Below, in pieces: positions 1 through 6,723 of a DNA stretch of 64,000 nucleotides. The notes under the pieces are model-generated. The model did not search any database, had not been told where the DNA came from, and saw only the letters and a program-made list of their open reading frames with translations. This DNA comes from a virus. The position numbers and the translations under genes are program-made. The stretch covers positions 124,001 through 188,000 of IMG/VR virus record IMGVR_UViG_3300042891_000711; one strand, given 5' to 3'. The stretch's first letter is position 1. Every line of letters begins with the position of its first letter.

Positions 1-1
1 A

Positions 2-625
2 GATATGTACAATGTTAGGGCACGAGAATATGTCAGTGTGCCCACAGCAGAACCTAAATACATATTAGAACCTGTTGCTTGTGGTATTAATGTAGTCTAT
101 CAAAACTTGCGCGAAGTTGCCGAACGTTCTGGTGAAGGTCGTCGCTTGTTAATATTGGGCAGTGGCTTCCTTGCATGGGTAGCGTATAACACCTTGTTAA
201 TTAATCATTTAGAGTTTGATATCACAGTAATTGGTCGCAGTAATCAAGACTTGTGGCAGGGTAAATTATCTCAAGAAATTACTGGTGTTTATGATGTTAT
301 TATTGATTTAACTGAACGCACTGATTATCTACAAGGCGACTGTGTTGCAAATAATGGTTTAATCATTATTGGTACTGACAAACATATTAATCAAACATTT
401 GGACAATTGATTTGGAAAGCCGTTACTATTAGTTTCCCAAGCCCACGAACACCACGCTTTTATGAAGCAATGGTGTTAGCACGTGATTGGGTTGCTTCTG
501 GTCAATTAACCGTTGACAAGTTCTGGACAAAGTCGTATAATAGAAAGATAGAGTGGCAATCTGCATTTGCAGATGGCGTTAATAGACCAGCAGGCTACAG
601 TAGAGGATACATTAAGTGGGATTAA
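2..625 (+). CDS. Medium-chain (zinc-type) alcohol/polyol dehydrogenase, C-terminal part (cut by window edge)
   Basis: The frame is open to the left edge, so the gene starts outside the window; only about 207 residues are visible. They match the Rossmann and C-terminal half of medium-chain dehydrogenases: an EPVACGINVVYQ helix, a nucleotide-binding strand with GSGFLAWVA (around residues 52-60), a VIGR second strand end, YDVIIDLTE, then NNGLIIIGTD and FPSPRTPRFYEAM. The family oxidises or reduces sugar and polyol alcohols with NAD(P); the zinc-binding N-terminal domain is not visible, so zinc dependence and substrate are unknown. It overlaps the next gene by 10 nt. With the glycosyltransferase and DegT protein 2.4 kb downstream it could belong to a sugar or cyclitol pathway (inference). 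Confidence 0.75.
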   Translation, partial: DMYNVRAREYVSVPTAEPKYILEPVACGINVVYQNLREVAERSGEGRRLLILGSGFLAWVAYNTLLINHLEFDITVIGRSNQDLWQGKLSQEITGVYDVIIDLTERTDYLQGDCVANNGLIIIGTDKHINQTFGQLIWKAVTISFPSPRTPRFYEAMVLARDWVASGQLTVDKFWTKSYNRKIEWQSAFADGVNRPAGYSRGYIKWD

Positions 626-1134
626 ACACAGAAGAACGTCAGGAAGTAGTATATTTTACAGGATATGAAGTAGAGCATACAATATGTTATGGTATGAAAA
701 CATTGTTTGTAGTGGGCACTCCACCTGTAGAAGAAATATTTGAAAAAGCTCGGGCAAATGAATGTAGTCACATTTACTTTGGTACTAGTCAAAGTTTTAA
801 TCCGCAAGCAATGACCTATGAAGAATACAAGCCCTGGGATGATGTTATTCTTGAATGTTTAAAGAATGACTACTGGGTCAGCTTAGACTTTGGTGTAGAA
901 CACATCGAAGGTGTTATTGAAAGCGGGTATTCTGAATACGCTAGATTTGTTCCTATGATCAGTGTTAAATTACCCTACATTAATCAACTTAACTACAATG
1001 CTACACTTAAACTTGATGACATTACGTGGGGTAAAACTAATCCTGGCGTGTGGACACATCATTTACAAACGCTAATGGGTAAAGATAAATTTACCTATTG
1101 GGATCAATATACTCAAGATACAGAGATCAAATAA
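616..1134 (+). CDS. Conserved phage hypothetical protein
   Basis: 172 residues, GTG start overlapping the dehydrogenase stop by 10 nt, so probably translationally coupled. I do not recognise a catalytic family. Visible blocks are GMKTLFVVGTPP near residue 28, a central acidic PWDDVILECL helix, and a conserved-looking C-terminal block EYARFVPMISVKLPYI followed by GVWTHHLQTLM. Proteins with this C-terminal block are familiar to me as hypotheticals in T4-like cyanophages (from memory, not searched). The coupling suggests a role next to the dehydrogenase. No signal peptide or membrane segment. Confidence 0.65.
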   Translation: MGLNTEERQEVVYFTGYEVEHTICYGMKTLFVVGTPPVEEIFEKARANECSHIYFGTSQSFNPQAMTYEEYKPWDDVILECLKNDYWVSLDFGVEHIEGVIESGYSEYARFVPMISVKLPYINQLNYNATLKLDDITWGKTNPGVWTHHLQTLMGKDKFTYWDQYTQDTEIK

Positions 1135-1154
1135 TCAAATACAGAAAGGTTGAT

Positions 1155-1643
1155 ATGAACTTACAATTAGTTACAGAAATCTTAAAAAGCAAACATAATA
1201 ATTTAATGAAATTAGTACCAACATCTGCTAAACTTACTAGTCGAGATTATAATGAAGTTTTTGAAACTAACTATCCATGGTATCAAGTAGTCATCGGACT
1301 AAGCGGAAAATGCACTGACAGTAAAAAAAGAGCAGCCAAAATGGGATTTGACTATAATTTAGATTTAAGATATATGACAGATCTATGGATTAAACAAAAA
1401 GGACGATGTCAATTAACTGGTCAAATTATGAGTTTTCAACCAGGAAACCAATGGAATAAAAACCCGCTATCGTGTTCAATTGACCGAATTGATAACAGCC
1501 AAGGGTATATCAAAGGTAATGTTAGATTACTCACTCACTGGGCTAACAATGCTAAAAGCACATGGGATTTTAATGTCTTTGAGAGTATGATTAAAAGTTC
1601 TTCAATAAATTTGGGATTAATAAATGATACAAGCAGAACGTGA
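1155..1643 (+). CDS. HNH endonuclease (homing-type)
   Basis: 162 residues from an ATG at 1155 preceded by GAAAGG; an in-frame ATG 57 nt upstream has no ribosome site and runs into the preceding gene. The C-terminal half carries the HNH beta-beta-alpha-metal signature: GRCQLTGQIM, then SCSIDRIDNSQGYIKGNV, then a helix with THWANNAKSTW. These match phage HNH nucleases in which DRID and GN...N residues position the metal. The N-terminal 80 residues probably bind DNA but show no recognisable motif. It sits between two phage genes, starting 20 nt after one and overlapping the next by 20 nt, as expected of an inserted mobile nuclease. Confidence 0.85.
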   Translation: MNLQLVTEILKSKHNNLMKLVPTSAKLTSRDYNEVFETNYPWYQVVIGLSGKCTDSKKRAAKMGFDYNLDLRYMTDLWIKQKGRCQLTGQIMSFQPGNQWNKNPLSCSIDRIDNSQGYIKGNVRLLTHWANNAKSTWDFNVFESMIKSSSINLGLINDTSRT

Positions 1644-2028
1644 ACAACTAGAACGTATTAAGTCCAATGGAATACGTACAACTTATATTAAAGTTAGAAC
1701 TGAATTTGAAGGGTTTCATTACTACCCTAACGCAGGTACTATTGATTCGCGTATCAAATTTCTTGAGAATGAACATCGACATATATTCAAAGTTGAGGTG
1801 AAAATATCAGTTACGCACCTCGACCGTGAATTAGAATTTTTCTTAGTTAAATGGGCTTTACAAGAATTTATTAAAGCAGGTAATCAAAATCACAAATCGT
1901 GTGAAATGATTGCTGTTAACATTTTAGAAAATCATTTAATACCATTGTATGGTAATAGATCTTATACTGTAGTAGTATCCGAGGATGGGGAATCAGATGG
2001 TATTATTGAATTTGTTCCACAGCTTTAA
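1624..2028 (+). CDS. QueD/PTPS-like T-fold protein lacking the catalytic cysteine (putative)
   Basis: 134 residues. The order FEGFH (His32), EHRHIFKVEV (His51, His53) and CEMIAVNIL matches the layout of 6-pyruvoyl-tetrahydropterin/6-carboxytetrahydropterin synthases, where F-x-A-x-H and H-G-H supply three zinc ligands and an E-N-L block closes the pterin site. The Cys usually three residues before the HGH pair is absent, and so is the TGMV-DF strand, so normal QueD catalysis is unlikely. A true QueD is encoded at 12247. It overlaps both the HNH gene (20 nt) and the opposite-strand HNH gene (26 nt, tail to tail). The fold assignment is an inference from the motif pattern; a plain hypothetical protein is the alternative. 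Confidence 0.5.
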   Translation: MIQAEREQLERIKSNGIRTTYIKVRTEFEGFHYYPNAGTIDSRIKFLENEHRHIFKVEVKISVTHLDRELEFFLVKWALQEFIKAGNQNHKSCEMIAVNILENHLIPLYGNRSYTVVVSEDGESDGIIEFVPQL

Positions 2029-2740
2029 TTAGTTCTTCTAAAGTTATTGAACAACTTATACGTTTAGATCTATTATCAAACTTAGGTAGTAATTCTAAAT
2101 TAGCATAATGCCCTATAATTTCTGGAGAAATATTTTGTTTAAACCCTTCAGTAATGCTAAATTTATGATCTAATTCAAAGTTAGCACCTCGTTCTAAATT
2201 TTGAGGATTAATTTTATTTTGATAGTGTGTCCAACTCTTATAAGTATGATTAAGGACTTGTTCTCTATACAATTCCCACTCAGTTTTTAGTTCCTTGGAA
2301 ATAGCAATACCATTTTTAATTTTTGTATATGTTGCTTCGATGTAGCAAGAAGGATTTCGTTTAATGGCCTTAGCTGATTGTTTTTGTTTAGTCTCATTAC
2401 TATGAGTCTTATTATACATAGGATTATTTTCGCCGGAATGCCCGCCTCTAGTAGCAATTGCTTTCGAAATTTTATTACCCTTTGTAGCAAGCCAACTACG
2501 ATCGTTATGTCGTTCTTTAAGAACAGCATTTCCTCTCTCGCTCATCAGTTTCATATGAGCACGTCGTTGTTCTGGAGTAATTTTACTATCTCTAGATGCT
2601 TGTGCTTTTTTAATAAAACCAGGACATTGAGTAATTTTCTCAACACATCTCATTTTTTTGGAATTATAACTTATGTAAAAGGCTTGACATCCGCACAAAT
2701 AACACGTATTATTAACATTAACATTAGTAAGTTTAGGCAT
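2003..2740 (-). CDS. Zinc-finger/NUMOD3/HNH homing endonuclease
   Basis: 245 residues, the only minus-strand gene in the first 29.8 kb. In order: an N-terminal treble Cys cluster (CYLCG near residue 13, then C-x6-C around 32-39) resembling the zinc-finger head of phage homing nucleases; a basic helical stretch; a NUMOD3-like DNA-binding repeat (GENNPMYNKTHSNETKQK); and a C-terminal HNH core (FELDHKFSITEGF, then HYANLELLPKFDNRSK). The product would cut a specific intron- or gene-free allele and spread by repair. Its 3' end overlaps the QueD-like gene by 26 nt on the opposite strand, suggesting insertion right at that gene's end. Confidence 0.85.
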   Translation of the reverse strand: MPKLTNVNVNNTCYLCGCQAFYISYNSKKMRCVEKITQCPGFIKKAQASRDSKITPEQRRAHMKLMSERGNAVLKERHNDRSWLATKGNKISKAIATRGGHSGENNPMYNKTHSNETKQKQSAKAIKRNPSCYIEATYTKIKNGIAISKELKTEWELYREQVLNHTYKSWTHYQNKINPQNLERGANFELDHKFSITEGFKQNISPEIIGHYANLELLPKFDNRSKRISCSITLEELIKAVEQIQ

Positions 2741-2800
2741 AGTTCTATCTCTCTATTGTTATTATTTATCTCAGCCGTCACTATTTAAGGAGAATTTTCC

Positions 2801-3031
2801 GTGGCAAATCCAGTTTGGCTTAAAAAGTATCTTACTATGAAGCCTGAAGTAAGACAAATCTACAACGACTTAGATGCATGGTGCAACTACTGTCGTTTCC
2901 ACATGATCAAGTATGACGAGGCTGATTTATATGTTAGCCCAGCTTACAAAGAATGGCAGGAAAAACGCAAACGTCGTGAACAATGGCGTCAACAGCAAGG
3001 ACAAACGCAGGGTTATCAAGGACGTAGATAG
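2801..3031 (+). CDS. Small conserved phage protein, aromatic/basic
   Basis: 76 residues from a GTG start with a strong AAGGAGAA ribosome site 8 nt upstream. The N-terminus has MANPVWLKKYLTMKP and two cysteines (WCNYCRFH); the C-terminal third is Lys/Arg/Gln-rich (KRKRREQWRQQQ), suggesting nucleic-acid contact, but I recognise no family. It ends one base before the glycosyltransferase start, so the two are probably co-translated. Confidence 0.65.
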   Translation: MANPVWLKKYLTMKPEVRQIYNDLDAWCNYCRFHMIKYDEADLYVSPAYKEWQEKRKRREQWRQQQGQTQGYQGRR

Positions 3032-3032
3032 C

Positions 3033-4130
3033 ATGACTGTCTACATCGTTGATTTAGAAGCGGTGGATACAAGGTACACGGGTCAATGGAAGACTCATGT
3101 ACCTATGTTACTTGAAGATCATGGGCACGAAGTATTTGTAATTAGCGGCCCTCATGATATTCCTAGTGCTACTACCCCCGGCGCTTTCCTTAACTTTGGT
3201 GGTACTAACATTTACAAAGCCGCACAGGTTGAGCAAATGGCTAGACTATTCACTGAAGGTCAAATTCATAAAGGTGACCACTTCATCTTTACTGATGCTT
3301 GGCATCCTGGCATCATTAACTTAAAGTACATGAGCGAGCTGTTACAGATTCCTGTAACCATACACGCATTATGGCATGCTGGCAGTTATGATCCACAGGA
3401 CTTCTTAGGTCGTTTAATTGGTAATGCTCCGTGGGTACGTCACGCAGAAAAGAGTTTCTTTCATGCTATTGACTATAACTACTTTGCTACAGACTTTCAT
3501 ATCGAGATGTTCTTTACTAATCTATTAAATGATTACCCTAGCGAAAATCCTTGGTTTGACGAGGACTTGGCAGAACTACGTGCAGGTACCTTGACAGATA
3601 AGATTGTACGTACAGGTTGGCCTATGGAATATATGCCTACTACTATTAGTCCGTTCAAGACTGAGAAGCGTGACCTAATCTTATTCCCACATCGTATAGC
3701 ACCAGAAAAGCAAGTTGAAATCTTTAAAGAACTAGCGACTGCATTACCACAATACGAGTGGATTGTTTGCCAAGAACAGAATCTAACTAAAGAAGCATAT
3801 CATACCTTACTGGGCGAAGCTAAGTTGGTGTTTAGTGCCAACCTACAAGAAACTCTAGGCATTAGTATGTATGAAGGTGCCCTAGTAGATGCTATACCTA
3901 TGGTACCAGATAGACTAAGTTATACAGAGATGTATGCTGAGATATGGAAGTATCCTAGTGAGTGGACTGAATCCTATAGTAGTTTCTTACATAATAAGCA
4001 AGCACTATGCGATAAGATTGTAGAGTTCATGACTGACTATGATGAATATGCTAAGTTAGTACCGCAACAGGCACGTAGTCTACATCACGATTTCTTTTCG
4101 GCAACTGGACTATTAAAGAATATTAAGTAA
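3033..4130 (+). CDS. GT-B glycosyltransferase, GT4-like
   Basis: 365 residues from ATG 3033, one base after the preceding stop; an in-frame ATG 120 nt upstream would lie inside the preceding gene and is less likely. The N-terminal half has a VYIVDLEAVDTRYTG strand and the GHEVFVISGPHD acceptor-side Rossmann pattern. The C-terminal half has the nucleotide-sugar side: LFPHRIAPEKQVEIFKEL, YEWIVCQE, then KLVFSANLQETLGISMYEG with the acidic residue spacing (E-x7-E type) that holds the donor sugar in GT4 enzymes. It would transfer a sugar in the cytoplasm to an unknown acceptor. It overlaps the DegT gene by one base (TAATG), so the two form a unit. Confidence 0.75.
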   Translation: MTVYIVDLEAVDTRYTGQWKTHVPMLLEDHGHEVFVISGPHDIPSATTPGAFLNFGGTNIYKAAQVEQMARLFTEGQIHKGDHFIFTDAWHPGIINLKYMSELLQIPVTIHALWHAGSYDPQDFLGRLIGNAPWVRHAEKSFFHAIDYNYFATDFHIEMFFTNLLNDYPSENPWFDEDLAELRAGTLTDKIVRTGWPMEYMPTTISPFKTEKRDLILFPHRIAPEKQVEIFKELATALPQYEWIVCQEQNLTKEAYHTLLGEAKLVFSANLQETLGISMYEGALVDAIPMVPDRLSYTEMYAEIWKYPSEWTESYSSFLHNKQALCDKIVEFMTDYDEYAKLVPQQARSLHHDFFSATGLLKNIK

Positions 4131-4714
4131 TGTCAGCATTTGATCCAATATACCAGTTTGAACGAGCATTAGGTGAGCTTACAGGCGCACCTTTTGTTGT
4201 TATGACAGATTCATGTACACATGCACTAGAACTGTGTCTACGTTACGACAAGGTAAAACGATGTCTTTTTACAGCATTTACCTACCTTAGTGTGCCAATG
4301 ACCATGCATAAATTAGACATTTCTTATGGTTTATTGGGCGATAATGAATGGGTCGGAGAATATCCTATACTTGGTACACGGATATGGGATAGTGCAAGAT
4401 TACTACGTACGGGCATGTATCGTGCGGGGCAGATGCAGTGTTTGAGTTTTGGCCACAGCAAACCATTAGACATCGGTCGTGGTGGTGCAATACTACTAGA
4501 CGATGAAGTTGCCTACAATAAACTTATACAGCAACGTAGCGACGGTAGAGACCTAAAGATAACACCTTGGCAAAGTCAAAAGGTATTTGAAGTTGGCTAT
4601 CACTACCGCCCTACAATAGAAGAAGCACAACAAGCATTAGAAAAATTACCCTCAGTAGATCAATCACCTAAATACTATGAATATCCGGACCTACGTGAAA
4701 TTATTATCAAATAA
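4130..4714 (+). CDS. Short DegT/DnrJ/EryC1-type PLP aminotransferase-like protein
   Basis: 194 residues, about half the usual 360-390 for sugar aminotransferases of this family. Present: FERALGELTGAPFVVMTDSCTHALEL (fold-type I N-terminus), an AFTYLSVPM strand, a WDSARLLR segment at the PLP aspartate position, and the PLP-lysine loop FGHSKPLDIGRGGAILLDD. The C-terminal domain that shapes the substrate site is missing. Start overlaps the glycosyltransferase stop (TAATG). It may be a stand-alone minimal enzyme, a partner subunit, or inactive. A full-length paralogue lies at 28738. The role is likely an amino-sugar step linked to the adjacent glycosyltransferase (inference). Confidence 0.75.
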   Translation: MSAFDPIYQFERALGELTGAPFVVMTDSCTHALELCLRYDKVKRCLFTAFTYLSVPMTMHKLDISYGLLGDNEWVGEYPILGTRIWDSARLLRTGMYRAGQMQCLSFGHSKPLDIGRGGAILLDDEVAYNKLIQQRSDGRDLKITPWQSQKVFEVGYHYRPTIEEAQQALEKLPSVDQSPKYYEYPDLREIIIK

Positions 4715-4715
4715 T

Positions 4716-4745
4716 TTGACACCGCCTAAATAATAGTGTTACACT
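4716..4745 (+). promoter_or_regulatory. Sigma70-like promoter before folE (weaker -10)
   Basis: TTGACA at 4716-4721, then 18 bases, then TACACT at 4740-4745 with an extended -10 TG at 4737-4738. It lies in the 77-nt gap before folE. The -10 is poorer than in the other promoters here. Confidence 0.5.
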
Positions 4746-4791
4746 AATATATCAGTCGCCAATATCCACTGGCTTAACATAGGAGCAATAA

Positions 4792-5493
4792 ATGTCAGAA
4801 ATTAAATATGCAGTAAGCGAACGAATTCGCAGTAACTTAAAAGCGAAGAACAAACGCTTCTGGGCAGGTGACAATGTATCAGAATACATCACCGAAGAAG
4901 ATAAACAACTATTAATCGATGAAGCAACAGAAGCTTTTGAAACTGTATTAGACACATTGCTTATTGATCGTGAGAATGATCCTAACAGTAAAGGTACAGC
5001 ACGTAGACTTGCTAAGATGTACTATCATGAAATTATGGCAGGTAGATATGATCCAGCACCAGATGCAACTGCATTTCCAAATGACAGCACGGATCGCTAT
5101 GAAGGTATGCTAGTGGTACGTAGTGAACTACGTAGTATGTGCAGTCATCACCATCAGCCAGTTAAAGGTGTAGCCTATATTGGTATTATTGCTGCACAAA
5201 AACTAATTGGTCTAAGTAAGTATACACGTATCGCGCAATGGTGTGCTACACGTGGCACATTACAAGAAGAATTGTGTAATGATATTTCAAGAGAGATTAT
5301 GAAGGCAACTGGTAGTAACGATGTTGCTGTATATATTCAAGCAACACATGGTTGCTGTGAGAATCGTGGTATTCTAGCACATAGCTCGCTTACACAAACT
5401 ACAGTACTCAAAGGTGCATTTAATAATGACCCAGGTACTAAACAAGAATTCTTTGATAATGTAAAACTTCAACAGCAGTTTGCACCACGATGA
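4792..5493 (+). CDS. folE: GTP cyclohydrolase I (FolE)
   Basis: 233 residues, a normal length. It opens GTP to 7,8-dihydroneopterin triphosphate, the first step toward folate and toward 7-deazaguanine (queuosine/preQ0) compounds. Signature blocks: RSMCSHHHQPVKGVAYIGI with zinc ligands Cys117 and His120; GLSKYTRIAQWCATR; and THGCCENRG carrying the third zinc ligand Cys188. The ribosome site AGGAG lies 9 nt before the ATG in a context (AGGAGCAATAAATG) repeated exactly at 18287. It begins a run of coupled genes; the next start overlaps by 4 nt. With queE and queD downstream, the 7-deazaguanine route is the likely use. Confidence 0.95.
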   Translation: MSEIKYAVSERIRSNLKAKNKRFWAGDNVSEYITEEDKQLLIDEATEAFETVLDTLLIDRENDPNSKGTARRLAKMYYHEIMAGRYDPAPDATAFPNDSTDRYEGMLVVRSELRSMCSHHHQPVKGVAYIGIIAAQKLIGLSKYTRIAQWCATRGTLQEELCNDISREIMKATGSNDVAVYIQATHGCCENRGILAHSSLTQTTVLKGAFNNDPGTKQEFFDNVKLQQQFAPR

Positions 5494-5834
5494 ACAATAT
5501 CAAACGCACAGTAAAAGAATATTGTTGGGCACTCTGCGACAAGAAGTTAGATAAAGTTGCAGAGTTCTTACACGATGATGTAGTTAGTTACGGTAGATGG
5601 ATCCCTGGACTAATGAAGGCTAATGTATTATCTGCACACGAAAAACTATTTGCACAGTTTGACAAACTACAGGTGTTGCCATTGTACACATACTTTGACG
5701 AAGATACTGTGGCCTGTAGATTTAATGTTCATGAGAATGGTGCGGCCGCATACGAAATGGCAGTGTTCATTACTGTTGACGAGCAAGGGCTGTTCAAAGA
5801 AATTAGAACGTTTAAGAATAGTAATAAGGAATAG
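5490..5834 (+). CDS. NTF2/SnoaL-like small protein
   Basis: 114 residues, ATGA overlap with folE. The pattern VKEYCWALCDKKLDKVAEFLHDDVVSYG, then a beta-rich half ending FITVDEQGLFKEIRTF, is that of the NTF2-like cone fold (SnoaL/ketosteroid-isomerase type): an N-terminal helix pair, then a curved sheet. Members bind small hydrophobic or cyclic ligands, some as isomerases or hydrolases. No catalytic residue can be assigned. Translational coupling to folE suggests a job near pterin metabolism, but this is only context. Confidence 0.7.
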   Translation: MNNIKRTVKEYCWALCDKKLDKVAEFLHDDVVSYGRWIPGLMKANVLSAHEKLFAQFDKLQVLPLYTYFDEDTVACRFNVHENGAAAYEMAVFITVDEQGLFKEIRTFKNSNKE

Positions 5835-5836
5835 TT

Positions 5837-6178
5837 ATGAAATGGTTTGATAATTGGATTCAACGTTGCTACAATCGTGCTCGTGAACGTGATGAACTTA
5901 TTGATGTCGACGGCTGGGATGAACCAAAACGTAGTCGTCGTGGGCGTCTTGGTAAAGGAGGGCCTATAAGTAATGGCACACGTAGAGTAGAGCATAACTA
6001 TGATGATGACAGTGTTATTACATTTAAAATCTATGGTGCCAATGGTGGTAAGATTGTAGAAACATCACGCTACGATGAAAAGAAAGATAACGAAAGTATC
6101 AGACGTTATGTCATTGACGAAAACGCAGATATGGCAGAAAGTTTAAGTAAAATTGTTACTATGGAGTATATGCGATGA
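5837..6178 (+). CDS. Hypothetical protein
   Basis: 113 residues, starting 3 nt after the previous stop; an AAGGA site lies just upstream. It opens MKWFDNWIQRCYNRARERDE, has a very basic KRSRRGRLGKGG linker, and a beta-like second half (SVITFKIYGANGGKIVETSRYDEKK) ending in a helix. No family recognised; similar small proteins occur in T4-like marine phages (from memory). It overlaps the next gene by 4 nt. Confidence 0.6.
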   Translation: MKWFDNWIQRCYNRARERDELIDVDGWDEPKRSRRGRLGKGGPISNGTRRVEHNYDDDSVITFKIYGANGGKIVETSRYDEKKDNESIRRYVIDENADMAESLSKIVTMEYMR

Positions 6179-6723
6179 ATAATGTTGAAAAAGTGTACTA
6201 CGAATATCTACATATACACGATATGGTTGCTAATATTGTATCTCAAATGTACAAGGACAACTGGCGTCCAGACTACATTGTTGGACTTACCCGCGGTGGA
6301 TTGATTCCGGCTGTGGTTATGAGCAATGTTTATCATATTCCAATGGAGACTTTAAAGGTTAGTCTACGTGATAGCGACACCGGTCCGGAAAGTAACTTAT
6401 GGATGGCGGAAGATGCGTTTGGTCAAGTAGTTGATCATGCTGTGGAAGATAGAAAAGTTATGGTACACGGTACACGCAAGAAAATTCTTATCTTAGATGA
6501 CATCAACGATACAGGCGCTACACTAGATTGGATTATCCAAGATTGGCAATCAAGCTGCTTACCCGATGATCCGCTTTGGGAAAGCGTTTGGGGCAACAAC
6601 GTGCGCTTTGCTGTGCTAATTGATAATTTAAGTAGTAACTTTAGTCGTAAAGTTGATTATTCCGCTAAAGAGATTAATAAAGCAGAAAAAGATGTATGGA
6701 TCGTTTATCCATGGGAGAGATAG
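6175..6723 (+). CDS. Phosphoribosyltransferase (type I PRT fold)
   Basis: 182 residues, ATGA overlap with the preceding gene. An early YIVGLTRGGLIPAV strand-loop (34-46) and the PRPP-binding loop KILILDDINDTGATL (103-117) with its two acidic residues and TGATL turn define the type I phosphoribosyltransferase fold, closest by eye to xanthine/hypoxanthine-type enzymes. It would use PRPP in purine or deazapurine base salvage. Base specificity cannot be read. Its place between folE and queE allows a guess that it handles a pterin-derived or deazapurine base, but ordinary purine salvage is as likely. Confidence 0.85.
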   Translation: MNNVEKVYYEYLHIHDMVANIVSQMYKDNWRPDYIVGLTRGGLIPAVVMSNVYHIPMETLKVSLRDSDTGPESNLWMAEDAFGQVVDHAVEDRKVMVHGTRKKILILDDINDTGATLDWIIQDWQSSCLPDDPLWESVWGNNVRFAVLIDNLSSNFSRKVDYSAKEINKAEKDVWIVYPWER

